From: Paenibacillus antri
Lineage (GTDB): Bacteria > Bacillota > Bacilli > Paenibacillales > YIM-B00363
Length of the DNA stretch: 64,000 bases
NCBI RefSeq assembly: GCF_005765165.1
Contig: NZ_VCIW01000011.1
Coordinates: forward strand, 124,001 to 188,000
Reading direction: 5' to 3'
A program made the position numbers and the translations under genes. The notes beneath the pieces were generated by a model. The model was not told the DNA's origin. It saw nothing but the letters and a program-made list of their open reading frames with translations, and searched no databases. Shown piece by piece: positions 56,252 through 64,000 of the stretch. The first letter of the stretch is position 1. Every line of letters begins with the position of its first letter.

Positions 56252-58159
56252 CTATCCGGAGAACGTCCCCGCGGTCACGATCCGATCGTACCGTCCGCGC
56301 CCGAGCGTCCCCGCCGACATGACCCACGGCGCGTCGTAATAGAGGCGCTCCGCCTCCAGCTCCTCGACCGACGCGACCTCGCCGTCCGCGAAGGCGAGCA
56401 GTCGGAACCGCGTCGTCTCGAGCCGGGACAGCACTCCGCCGTAGCGGATGTCGAGCGCCTCCCACCCGAACGGCTTGCAGTCCGCGAGCCAGTTGGCGCG
56501 GTGGAGCTTGCGCAGCGCGTCGATCGACTCGGCGAGCGGCTCCAGCTCGTCCGCCAGGGCGCGCAGGCGCAACCGGTCGCCCGCGTCGTACGCCGCCTTC
56601 GCCCGCAGCCCCATGTCGCTCTTCTCGCGCAGCGCCAGCGCCAGCTGCAAGTAGAACCGGAACAGCCGGTTCCACGGGCCGTTGCGCTCCGCGGCGTCCG
56701 CCATGTCGGCGACGAGCGCGGCGTAATGCTCCCGCATCGGCAGCCCTCTCACGTTGAAGTCGTACAATCCGATCAGCACGTCCTGCCATAGCAGAAACTT
56801 CGACGGATTCGACTCCTTCGGATTGCCTGCGGCGACGCCCGGGGTTTCGTCGAACCGGCTTAGCGCGAGGAAATCGCTCAGCTTCCCGCCGCCGGAGCAC
56901 GTCTCGAACCGCGCCGCCAGCGCTTCGGCGTCGACCGCGTCCGCGTAGCCGTGCTCGGCGAACAGCTGCAGGCCGGCGAGTCCCGCGAACAGGTTCGTCT
57001 CCGCGCCGTTGTCCCCCCACATCGTGGCGAAAACTTCGCGCACCCCTTCCGCCTTGCAGGCCGCGAGCGCCGCGTTCGTCGTGTCGAACGTCTTCCCGTA
57101 GTTCGGCGCGATGCCGTTCCACGTCCAGACGCCGCCGGCGAACACGGGCATCGAGCCGAACGCCTTGTGCTTGCGGATAAACTCGCGATAGAACGCCTCG
57201 TCGGTATGATAGTAATCCCAATACACGAGCTGCACGTTCTTCGGCATGTCCCGCACGACGTCGTCCGGGATGACCGCGTCCAGATCGTAATAGCCGCCGG
57301 TCTTCGACCCTAACCGGAAATACATGTCGCTCCAGATCATCGGCGTCGATCCCTCCGCTTCCGCGATAGCCGCCACCCGCTTCAGATGCTCGTTCATCAT
57401 GTCGAAGCGCTTGCGGTAACCGTTGAGCTCCAAGTATCGCCCGAGCCCGAGCTGATGCGCCTCGTCCATGCCGATATGGATGCGGTCGCTGCGGAACGGC
57501 TTCGAAGCCGCTCGAATCGTCCGCTCGATGAACTCGTACGTCTCTTCGGCGCCGACGAGCAAGATGTCCGACGTATCGCGCAGCTTCCCCGCGTAATTCC
57601 ACTTCAGCGCTTCCGTCAAATGCGCGAGCGTCTGAATGCACGGCACGATCTCGATCCCTAACGCATACGCGTAATCGTCGCAGGCCCGCAGCTCGGCTTC
57701 CGTATACCGGCCGCGCATATACCCGAAGTACGGGTATTCCTCGACGGCGAACGTATCCTCTGTATAGAGCATCAACTGGTTAAGCCCCATCAACGCCATA
57801 TGCGCGAGCAGCGTCTTCACCGCCGCGACGGTCGGCACCGCGTTCCGCGACGCGTCGACCATGACGCCGTTCGTGTCGAATTTCGGCGTCTCGACGAGAT
57901 GGAACGCGGCATCGCCGCGCGAATGCCGCATCCAGAGGCTCAACGCTCGGAAAAAGTGAACCGGCCGGTCGTACCGAATATATCCCCGGCCGTCCTCGTC
58001 CCGGCCCGCTTCCAGCCGGCCTTCGACGCGCTCGACGTCGATCGGCGCGCCGTCTTCGGCCTGGACCGCGCCGAGCAGCGGGCTCACCGCTTCGAGCCCT
58101 TGCCGAATCGACGCCGTCATCCCGCTTCCGCTAAACTTCAGCTTCCTTCGTTCTGTCAT
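56252..58159 (-). CDS. GH20-family beta-N-acetylhexosaminidase-like glycoside hydrolase
   Basis: A 635-residue cytoplasmic enzyme (no signal peptide). The GH20-type catalytic centre is in IHIGMDEAHQLGLGRY (H228, D232, E233), where the Asp-Glu pair handles the substrate's N-acetyl group and protonates the glycosidic bond. ALMGLNQLMLYTEDTFAVEE and YPYFGYMRGRYTEAELRACD are typical of the barrel's first strands. The ATG at 58159 overlaps the stop of the upstream flavoprotein gene (ATGA), so the genes are coupled. Probable role is splitting imported N-acetylhexosaminides. Last gene of the operon. Confidence 0.88.
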   Translation of the reverse strand: MTERRKLKFSGSGMTASIRQGLEAVSPLLGAVQAEDGAPIDVERVEGRLEAGRDEDGRGYIRYDRPVHFFRALSLWMRHSRGDAAFHLVETPKFDTNGVMVDASRNAVPTVAAVKTLLAHMALMGLNQLMLYTEDTFAVEEYPYFGYMRGRYTEAELRACDDYAYALGIEIVPCIQTLAHLTEALKWNYAGKLRDTSDILLVGAEETYEFIERTIRAASKPFRSDRIHIGMDEAHQLGLGRYLELNGYRKRFDMMNEHLKRVAAIAEAEGSTPMIWSDMYFRLGSKTGGYYDLDAVIPDDVVRDMPKNVQLVYWDYYHTDEAFYREFIRKHKAFGSMPVFAGGVWTWNGIAPNYGKTFDTTNAALAACKAEGVREVFATMWGDNGAETNLFAGLAGLQLFAEHGYADAVDAEALAARFETCSGGGKLSDFLALSRFDETPGVAAGNPKESNPSKFLLWQDVLIGLYDFNVRGLPMREHYAALVADMADAAERNGPWNRLFRFYLQLALALREKSDMGLRAKAAYDAGDRLRLRALADELEPLAESIDALRKLHRANWLADCKPFGWEALDIRYGGVLSRLETTRFRLLAFADGEVASVEELEAERLYYDAPWVMSAGTLGRGRYDRIVTAGTFSG

Positions 58160-61100
58160 GCCCGAATCCCTCCGCTCGTAGAAGTCGCTTCGCTCCGCCG
58201 CGGCACGGCTTCGCTGTCTTGCTCGAAGTCGAGCCGCAGCTCGAGCGGCGCCGTCCGCTCGTACGGCCGGCTCTCCGCCGCCCAGGCCGCCCATAGGCTT
58301 GGCTCCGCCCCGAAGGCGAAGCCGCTGAGCCGCCGCAGCTCCAGCAGCGCGTTCTGCCGCAGCAGCGCGCGGTTGTCCGACAAGTAGCCGATAAGGACGT
58401 CGTAGCCTTCGGCGTCGCCGCAGCGGGCGAGCGCGCGGCCGATCGCGACCTCCAGCATGGCGCGCCGCTCGAGGAAGTAGTCCGGCTGCGCGCCGTCCCG
58501 CGCCTGCTGATCCCGCAGGAACGGAATGCGGCGCAGGCGCTTCAGCGCCGGAACCGCCGCGCGGTCGCCGAGCCGCTCGGCGCCTTGGCACACGGCGTCG
58601 ACGTAATAGAAGACGCCCTTCCACGGATCCTTGAAGTCGTCCTCGGTAGGATCGAACAGCTCCGCCACCCGCTCCCAGACCGGGACGCTTCTCGGATCGG
58701 CCGCAAGCGCGAGCGAATACAGCAAGTAGGCGGCGTCCGGCATCGCTCCGTGGTCCGGCGGCAGCTGCACGTACATCATGTCCGCCGTTCGCACCGGCAG
58801 CGTATCGCCCTGCAGCATCTCCAGAATCGCATCGCGCAGCGTCGGCACGCCCTCGGGCGAGCCGAGCATCGACAGCGCCTGCGCGATGCGTACGCGTCGA
58901 ATCCCGTCGGCGGTCGCCAGCGCGCGCGTCAGGACGGGAACGATGCGCGGTCCCGCCGAGCAAATTTCGACGAACGGGATCGTCTCTCGGTACACCTCGT
59001 TCATTCGCATCTCCGCGTATGCGTACAGCGGCTCCGTTTCGATCCGATCCACGAGCCGCTCCAGCTCCTCGTCCGTATAACGAATCGGCGCAAGCGAACG
59101 CGTAAGGACGTCTTCGGGAAGGAGACCCTCGCGGACGAGCCGCGCCTGCAGCGCCTTCACGTCGATCGCCCGCGGCGTCGTTCCGCCGCGCGCCGCCATC
59201 GTCGCCGCCAGCGCCGCGACCGCGCCGAGATTTTCCAAGTCCGATTGCATGCGGATCGCCGGCAGCGCGTCGTGCGTCGCCGACACCGCCTTGCCCGCGA
59301 CGAGCAAGCCTTCCAGTCCGGCCGGCAGCAGCATCCGATACGGAATCTCGATCTCGAGATTCGGCGGGATGAGGCCGACGTTGATCCATGGGGCGCCGCT
59401 GACGCCTTTCACGTCGTGGTTGCTGAAGTGCACGTTGACCGCGTCCGGCCACTTCCGCTGCAGCAGCTGGTCCGTCAGCTTCATCGTGACGTCTCCGGCG
59501 ATATGCCGGCTTTCCCGCGTGGCGATATAGATGCCGTGATCGTGATAGGACGCGTCGCCCCGGCGCCGGCCCGCGACGATCGCCCGAGTGTAATCGAGCG
59601 CGTCGGAGACGTCGACCATGCTGGTGAAGTTGTTTTTCGTCTTGCCCGGCTGCTGGAACTGCGCAAGCGAAAACCACATGACGGTTCGGTCCTTCTCCGA
59701 GCCGTAGACGAAGTCCGCGCCGGCGTAAGCGGCGATATCGCCGTCCCCCGTCGCGTCGACGACGGCCTCGGCGAGCAGGGCGATCGGACCCCAGCGCGTC
59801 GCCGCGACGACGCCGCGCACGCGGCTTCCTTCCAGGACCGCGCCGAACGTGATCGCCTGTAGCGTCAGCTCGACGCCGGCTTCCTCCGCTTCGCGGAGCA
59901 AGGCGTACATCTTCGCTTCGATGTTCCACTTATGCCCCTTGTATCCGATGCGCTCCTGCACCTCGTGCACCCGCTCCGTAATCGCGGCCGCGTAGCCGTG
60001 GCGCTTGCCGAACCAATAACTGTCGACGCCGCCGAACGTCCCGGTGCCGCCGAGCCCCGGGTTCATGTCGACGAGCAGCGTCCGCGCGCCTTCCTTCGCC
60101 GCCGCGATCGAAGCGCTCGCGCCGCTGGAGCCGCCGCCGACGACAAGAACGTCGCCGGAAGACGCCGCCGGCACAAGCATCGCCGGGACGTCGGCGCGCG
60201 GCCGCCCGTCGTCCGCAAGGACGAACGACGGAGACGCGACGTCGTACGGCGTCGACGGAACGGCTCCGTCGCCCGCGGCCTGCGTTCGAACCATAACCGA
60301 GCCCGCGGACGGCGCCGCCCCGGCCAAGAACGCCAGCGCCTCGTCCGCCGCTCGCTCGCCGAGCTTCGAGGCGAGCGAGACGTCGTGCAACGCCGCGTCC
60401 CCGCGAGCGAACAACGGCTTCGCAAGGCTCCAGACGCCGCCGATCGGCGCGCCGCATTCGTCCGCGAAAGCGCCGGGCGCCGCCGTCGCCGCTCCCTCGA
60501 GCGGGAACGGGCCGTGCAGCTCGTAGGACGATGAGGCGAGGAACGCCTTCCGGAAGGCGGGCACCTGCTGCGCAAGATAGGCCGCGAGCCGCATGCCCGC
60601 ATGGCGGGAAGCGGCGAAGCGGCCGCGTTCGGCGGCAAGCGTATTGCCGCTCGGCAGCTCGAGCGCGAATTCCGCATAGACATGCCCTTCGCCGCGAACG
60701 CCGCGGCGCAGCCGCACGACGCCGCCGCGCAGGCCGAGCTCGTCCGGAACGGCGAGCTCTTGCACAAGCGCCTCGCCCTCGGCCGCCTCGGTAAACTCCA
60801 ACGTGCGGGAATACAACGCGGTCGCTCCCGGCGCGTACGCCTCGACGCGCTCCCCGAGCAGCGTCGCGACGAGCGCCGTCTCCGTCGCGTCGACGACGGA
60901 GCGGCACATAATCGCCTGCCGGCCCGACTTGTTCGCGACGACGAGTCCGGCCGCCCGGCCGTCCCGCTCGAGCACGGCGATCGGCAGCGTCGCGTACAAC
61001 AGCTGCACGCCATGCGCGAACAGCCGATCCTCCAGCCCCCGCTTCAGCCGGTCGGGGTGGAGCGGCGCGAAGCCGTCGTCCCCGGCCGGCAGCCACGGCC

Positions 61101-61275
61101 GCAGCGTCGCGGTCAGCTCCCGGCCGAGGTACGTCCGCTGTTCGATGACGAGGACCTTGTTCCCCGCCCGCGCGAGACGTTCCGCGCACGACACGCCGGC
61201 GAACGAGCCGCCGACGACGACCGCGTCGACGTCGAACAGGACCGGCAGCGCGGCTCCTCCGATCGCGCACTTCAT
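58156..61275 (-). CDS. Large dual FAD-domain oxidoreductase with C-terminal HEAT-like repeats
   Basis: A 1039-residue protein of unusual build. Residues 14-~360 hold one FAD domain (VDAVVVGGSFAGVSCAERLA at 16-35). Residues ~370-700 hold a second, complete FAD_oxidored-type domain (DVLVVGGGSSGASASIAAAK at 375-394, GLGGTGTFGG at 407-416, VVDATGDGDIAAYAGA at 505-520). Residues ~730-1000 are helical and repeat-like (VPVLTRALATADGIRRVRIA, VPTLRDAILEM, YDVLIGYLSDNRALLRQNAL), like HEAT repeats. The ATG at 61275 is 7 bp after GGAGG and overlaps the upstream stop. Such flavoproteins oxidise sugars or other hydroxyl compounds; the substrate is unknown. Confidence 0.75.
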   Translation of the reverse strand: MKCAIGGAALPVLFDVDAVVVGGSFAGVSCAERLARAGNKVLVIEQRTYLGRELTATLRPWLPAGDDGFAPLHPDRLKRGLEDRLFAHGVQLLYATLPIAVLERDGRAAGLVVANKSGRQAIMCRSVVDATETALVATLLGERVEAYAPGATALYSRTLEFTEAAEGEALVQELAVPDELGLRGGVVRLRRGVRGEGHVYAEFALELPSGNTLAAERGRFAASRHAGMRLAAYLAQQVPAFRKAFLASSSYELHGPFPLEGAATAAPGAFADECGAPIGGVWSLAKPLFARGDAALHDVSLASKLGERAADEALAFLAGAAPSAGSVMVRTQAAGDGAVPSTPYDVASPSFVLADDGRPRADVPAMLVPAASSGDVLVVGGGSSGASASIAAAKEGARTLLVDMNPGLGGTGTFGGVDSYWFGKRHGYAAAITERVHEVQERIGYKGHKWNIEAKMYALLREAEEAGVELTLQAITFGAVLEGSRVRGVVAATRWGPIALLAEAVVDATGDGDIAAYAGADFVYGSEKDRTVMWFSLAQFQQPGKTKNNFTSMVDVSDALDYTRAIVAGRRRGDASYHDHGIYIATRESRHIAGDVTMKLTDQLLQRKWPDAVNVHFSNHDVKGVSGAPWINVGLIPPNLEIEIPYRMLLPAGLEGLLVAGKAVSATHDALPAIRMQSDLENLGAVAALAATMAARGGTTPRAIDVKALQARLVREGLLPEDVLTRSLAPIRYTDEELERLVDRIETEPLYAYAEMRMNEVYRETIPFVEICSAGPRIVPVLTRALATADGIRRVRIAQALSMLGSPEGVPTLRDAILEMLQGDTLPVRTADMMYVQLPPDHGAMPDAAYLLYSLALAADPRSVPVWERVAELFDPTEDDFKDPWKGVFYYVDAVCQGAERLGDRAAVPALKRLRRIPFLRDQQARDGAQPDYFLERRAMLEVAIGRALARCGDAEGYDVLIGYLSDNRALLRQNALLELRRLSGFAFGAEPSLWAAWAAESRPYERTAPLELRLDFEQDSEAVPRRSEATSTSGGIRA

Positions 61276-63323
61276 AGACATTCCTCCAGCCGCAGCCGCT
61301 CGCGGTAAGGCAGCGCCTCTTGCGCGGCGTATAAAATCAACCCGATGCACCACGAATGGGACAACGTCAGCATCATGCCCTTAGGCTGGAAGCAGTTCGT
61401 ATTGTAAAACCGCTCCGTCACCATGCCCTTATAAGCGTTGAAGTCGCCGTCCTCCCGCGCGATGAACTGCAGGAAGCAAGCGATATGATCGCGCGTTCGC
61501 TCGAGATAATAGTCGTCTCCCGTGTACTCCCACAGCTTCAGCATCTCCGGCACGCAGAACAGGCCGTAGTTATGCAGATGCTGATTCGACGTCGACGCCT
61601 GATCCGCCCCTCGCGAGCGGAAGTCGTATCGCTTCAGCAGCGAATGCTTCGGGAACTCGAGGTTATAGCTCCAGCGGAACGTCATCATCCAGTCCGCCGC
61701 GCTCGAAGCGAGCTCCAGCCACAGCGCTTCGCGGTTGTACTCGTACAGCTTCACGTAGGCGACCACCGCGTTGTACGCGTCCTCCGACGTGGGCGTCAGA
61801 TGCACGTCTTCGGGCGCGCCGTAGATGTATTCGGCTCGGACGAACTTTTCGTAATAGCGCCCCGCCTTGGCCGCCGCCTCCGCGAACGCCGGCTCGCCGA
61901 ACAGCGCGGCGCCTTCGAGCAGCGAAGCGATCCACAAGATGCCTCCCGCCCCGTCCCACTCCTCCACGACGCCGGTATTCGCGTTATAATACGAGCCGAA
62001 GTTGCCGTCCTCGGCTTGGATGCTCGCCGCGAACCGCAAGTTCGACAGTGCCGCCGCTTCCCAGTCCGGATGGCTCCCGCCCCGCGTCTTCTCGAAGGCG
62101 ACCGCGCGCGTCATGAACAGCGTCGCCTCCGCGATCGTCCGCGCCTGCAGCCAATCGGACTTCGGGTTCCAGCCCGCCGTCCAGCCTCGCCCCACGACCC
62201 ACGAAGCCCAAAACGTGCCGCACGGCGCGAGGCCCGACGCGATCTTATCGAGTACGGCGCTCCCCGCCTCGACGTAATCGGATCGGCCCTCCTTGCGGCC
62301 GTACGTCAGCAGCGCATGGGCGTACGGCGCCCCGCTCACCCAGCCGACGTGCATATGCGGCCGGTCGCCCTGCCCCTTCACGTTGTTGTTGAATTCGCGG
62401 TCGAACGCCGCCGTCTCGTTCAAGATGCCGTGCTCCCGGTTATAATGCCACGTATAGAGGCCGTGGGCCGTCAGCTCCGCCGCCTTTTCCAGGCCCATCC
62501 AAGGGTTCAACGCATGCTCTTCCTTATGAAGCTTGTACATCTGCCGCACGAACGGGTCGTACGCATGGGGATTCGGCTCCGCCGTATACACCTTCAGCCG
62601 CAGCGTCATCCGCTCCCCGGGCGCGAACCGGTAATACGTCAGGTCGGCCGGCGCAGGCACCTTATGCCCGACGAACGTGACCGGCTCCTCCCTATACGGG
62701 AAGTCGAGCCAGATGCTCGTGCCGTCCGCATTGCCGCGGAAGCCGAGTCCGGTCAGGCCCGCCGCGGACGTCTCCTCCGTGCACAGCGCGCCGCACAGCG
62801 CATCGTTCCAAGCGAAGACGGCCGGCAGCGCCGCGCGGTCGGAACGGAACGACCAGTAGTCGGACACCATCTGCTCATGGTCGCCGTCCCGGTAATCGTA
62901 CCGCGGGTAGGGGCGCAGATTTTTCTCGAACCGATTTTCCTTATAGAACGCCCCCGGAATCATCCAATCCGGACGCCCGCTGCCGACCAGCTCCGCCCCG
63001 AAGGTCAAGCCGTACTCGGCCGCTTCCTCCCCAAGGTACTTAAGGCGCAGCTCGACGTCGATGTAGCCGCAATGATCTTCCTTCGCTTCCCACACCGTTT
63101 CCACTCGAAAATGCCCCGCCGCCCCCGTCGCGACGAGCGCCTGTCCTTCCTCGCGAGCATCCGTCGCGCGGACAACGTCCGTCGCGCCGTCCTTCCGCCG
63201 GGCCGTCAGCAGCGCGCCGAAGCGCAGGTAACCGGCTTCGCCTTCGCCGTTCTCGCCGCCCGGCGCGAAGATGCGCAGCTCCTTCGTATTTTGCGATTCC
63301 GATACCTTCATCGTGTCCTTCAT
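61272..63323 (-). CDS. Predicted (alpha/alpha)6-toroid glycosidase-like protein
   Basis: A 683-residue cytoplasmic protein. The N-terminal ~270 residues look like a beta-sandwich (FGALLTARRKDGATDVVRAT, FRVETVWEAKEDHCGYIDVE). The rest is made of paired helices with the aromatic and acidic motifs typical of six-hairpin glycosidases (VKGQGDRPHMHVGWVSGAPY, GGILWIASLLEGAALFGE, YEFNREALWLELASSAADWM approximated, STSNQHLHNYGLFCVPEML). I cannot name the GH family. It follows the LacI-type gene by 26 bp and overlaps the flavoprotein gene (ATGA), which marks a tight operon. Confidence 0.7.
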   Translation of the reverse strand: MKDTMKVSESQNTKELRIFAPGGENGEGEAGYLRFGALLTARRKDGATDVVRATDAREEGQALVATGAAGHFRVETVWEAKEDHCGYIDVELRLKYLGEEAAEYGLTFGAELVGSGRPDWMIPGAFYKENRFEKNLRPYPRYDYRDGDHEQMVSDYWSFRSDRAALPAVFAWNDALCGALCTEETSAAGLTGLGFRGNADGTSIWLDFPYREEPVTFVGHKVPAPADLTYYRFAPGERMTLRLKVYTAEPNPHAYDPFVRQMYKLHKEEHALNPWMGLEKAAELTAHGLYTWHYNREHGILNETAAFDREFNNNVKGQGDRPHMHVGWVSGAPYAHALLTYGRKEGRSDYVEAGSAVLDKIASGLAPCGTFWASWVVGRGWTAGWNPKSDWLQARTIAEATLFMTRAVAFEKTRGGSHPDWEAAALSNLRFAASIQAEDGNFGSYYNANTGVVEEWDGAGGILWIASLLEGAALFGEPAFAEAAAKAGRYYEKFVRAEYIYGAPEDVHLTPTSEDAYNAVVAYVKLYEYNREALWLELASSAADWMMTFRWSYNLEFPKHSLLKRYDFRSRGADQASTSNQHLHNYGLFCVPEMLKLWEYTGDDYYLERTRDHIACFLQFIAREDGDFNAYKGMVTERFYNTNCFQPKGMMLTLSHSWCIGLILYAAQEALPYRERLRLEECL

Positions 63324-63349
63324 CGTTCGCCAACCCCTTTATCCTATCG

Positions 63350-64000
63350 TTATGCCCATTCCGCCGGCCCGCAAGAATCGCGAACGATGAACTTCGGCCG
63401 AAGCAGATGACTTCGCGGCGTATTCTCGGTTCCTTCGATTTTCCGAAACAGCCCTTCCGCCGCCAGCGTCCCGATGTCGCGGAACGGCTGGCGTACCGTC
63501 GTCAGCGCGGGGTCCACCCACCCGGCGACGGGAATATCGTCGAAGCCCGCGACCGACAGCTCCCGCGGGACGCTTCGGCCCAGCTCCTTCAACGCCCGCA
63601 GCGCGCCGATCGCCGCCTCGTCGCTGGAGACGACGACCGCCGTAACGTCGGCCTCGCCGGCGAGCCGCCGCATCGCTTCGTAGCCTCCCTGATTCGTCCA
63701 ATCCGATTCGACGACCCACTCCTCCCGGACCGGCATCCCGAGCGCTTCCATCGTTCGGCGATAACCCTTGTATCTATATTTGCTTGCGGAGAGGTCGTTC
63801 TGCCCCGAGATGTACCCGATTCGCCGATGGCCGATGCCGTGAAGGTACGTCACGACCTCTTCGATGCCCGCGGCGTTGTCGACGTCCACCGAGAACACGC
63901 CCTCCAGCTCGCAATGATCGCCGATCAGCGCGATCGGATATCCCGCGTCCCGGATCGCCCGCACGTCTTCCTCGTTCCGCTTGCGGAAGCTCGCGAGAAT
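63350..64000 (-). CDS. LacI/GalR-family transcriptional regulator (partial)
   Basis: The C-terminal 216 codons of a LacI-type regulator; the N-terminal helix-turn-helix lies beyond the right edge. The periplasmic-binding-protein-like effector domain is clear: FSVDVDNAAGIEEVVTYLHG, HRRIGYISGQNDLSASKYRY, VTAVVVSSDEAAIGALRALK, ELSVAGFDDIPVAGWVDPAL and TTVRQPFRDIGTLAAEGLF, all in family order. It is the nearest upstream gene of the glycosidase operon on the same strand and probably controls it in response to a sugar. Confidence 0.9.
   Translation of the reverse strand: MLASFRKRNEEDVRAIRDAGYPIALIGDHCELEGVFSVDVDNAAGIEEVVTYLHGIGHRRIGYISGQNDLSASKYRYKGYRRTMEALGMPVREEWVVESDWTNQGGYEAMRRLAGEADVTAVVVSSDEAAIGALRALKELGRSVPRELSVAGFDDIPVAGWVDPALTTVRQPFRDIGTLAAEGLFRKIEGTENTPRSHLLRPKFIVRDSCGPAEWA

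Noticed and set aside
56145-61270. Very long minus-strand frames overlapping the GH20 and flavoprotein genes (for example the extension of the GH20 frame to 59929)
   Set aside because: Out-of-frame openness in GC-rich DNA; Arg/Gly/Ala-rich translations without domains. The real genes have motifs, ribosome sites and ATGA junctions.

Overview
The window looks like chromosomal DNA of a GC-rich, endospore-forming Bacillota, most likely Paenibacillaceae (Paenibacillus/Cohnella-like). This rests on purine-rich ribosome binding sites before nearly every gene, GTG/TTG starts, the sporulation-linked genes yhbH, spoVR and prkA, a sufCDSUB operon, mtnK-mtnA, yunC/yunD-type genes, and lipoproteins with Gram-positive lipoboxes. 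No rRNA, tRNA, phage, CRISPR or intact insertion sequence was recognised.

Layout. 0-4.3 kb: a 5'-nucleotidase (cut by the left edge), moaA, divergent moaE, an NlpC/P60 lipoprotein and a small membrane protein. 4.3-7.2 kb: a cation/proton antiporter preceded by a leader with an intrinsic terminator, then two convergent genes of little-known function. 7.2-12.6 kb: the complete SUF Fe-S operon sufC-D-S-U-B (minus strand), whose predicted promoter lies inside a perfect Fur/PerR-type palindrome. 12.7-21.5 kb: DUF1802 gene, Dps, methionine salvage (mtnK-mtnA), yunC, a possible coat protein, a GGDEF-EAL protein with a degenerate GGDEF half, a CheY-like protein and small proteins. 21.6-24.2 kb: yhbH-spoVR; their usual partner prkA lies at 35-37 kb. 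24.2-37 kb: membrane proteins, a histidine kinase, an L,D-transpeptidase, a polar amino-acid ABC transporter, a MATE exporter, a VanY-type carboxypeptidase and prkA.

37-40 kb and 49.4-50 kb hold the most unusual DNA: two arrays of 51-bp units, each unit carrying the same 19-base palindrome. One array has 22 units and the other 11, and they are inverted relative to each other. A degenerate two-unit copy (20.4 kb) and a single copy (5.7 kb) also occur. Every locus adjoins at least one gene 3' end and three of the four lie between convergent genes, which suggests a REP/BIME-like extragenic element. Three 150-bp repeats with a long hairpin adjoin the larger array.

40-53 kb: a thioredoxin-reductase-like flavoprotein, a TauE/SafE permease, two phytanoyl-CoA-dioxygenase-like proteins each beside an AraC regulator, a cysteine dioxygenase-like cupin, an HxlR regulator, and a sulfate uptake locus (sbp, yezD-like, cysT, cysW, cysA) split by a hydrolase gene and the second repeat array. 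53.2-56.2 kb is an AT-richer patch with a decayed gene, a cupin, a lipoprotein, a DHFR/RibD-like protein and a Gln-rich peptide, separated by related hairpins; it looks acquired. 56.2-64 kb is a minus-strand carbohydrate operon: LacI-type regulator (cut by the right edge), an alpha/alpha-toroid glycosidase-like protein, a large protein with two FAD domains and a C-terminal helical-repeat region, and a GH20 hexosaminidase-like enzyme, with ATGA overlaps linking the last three.
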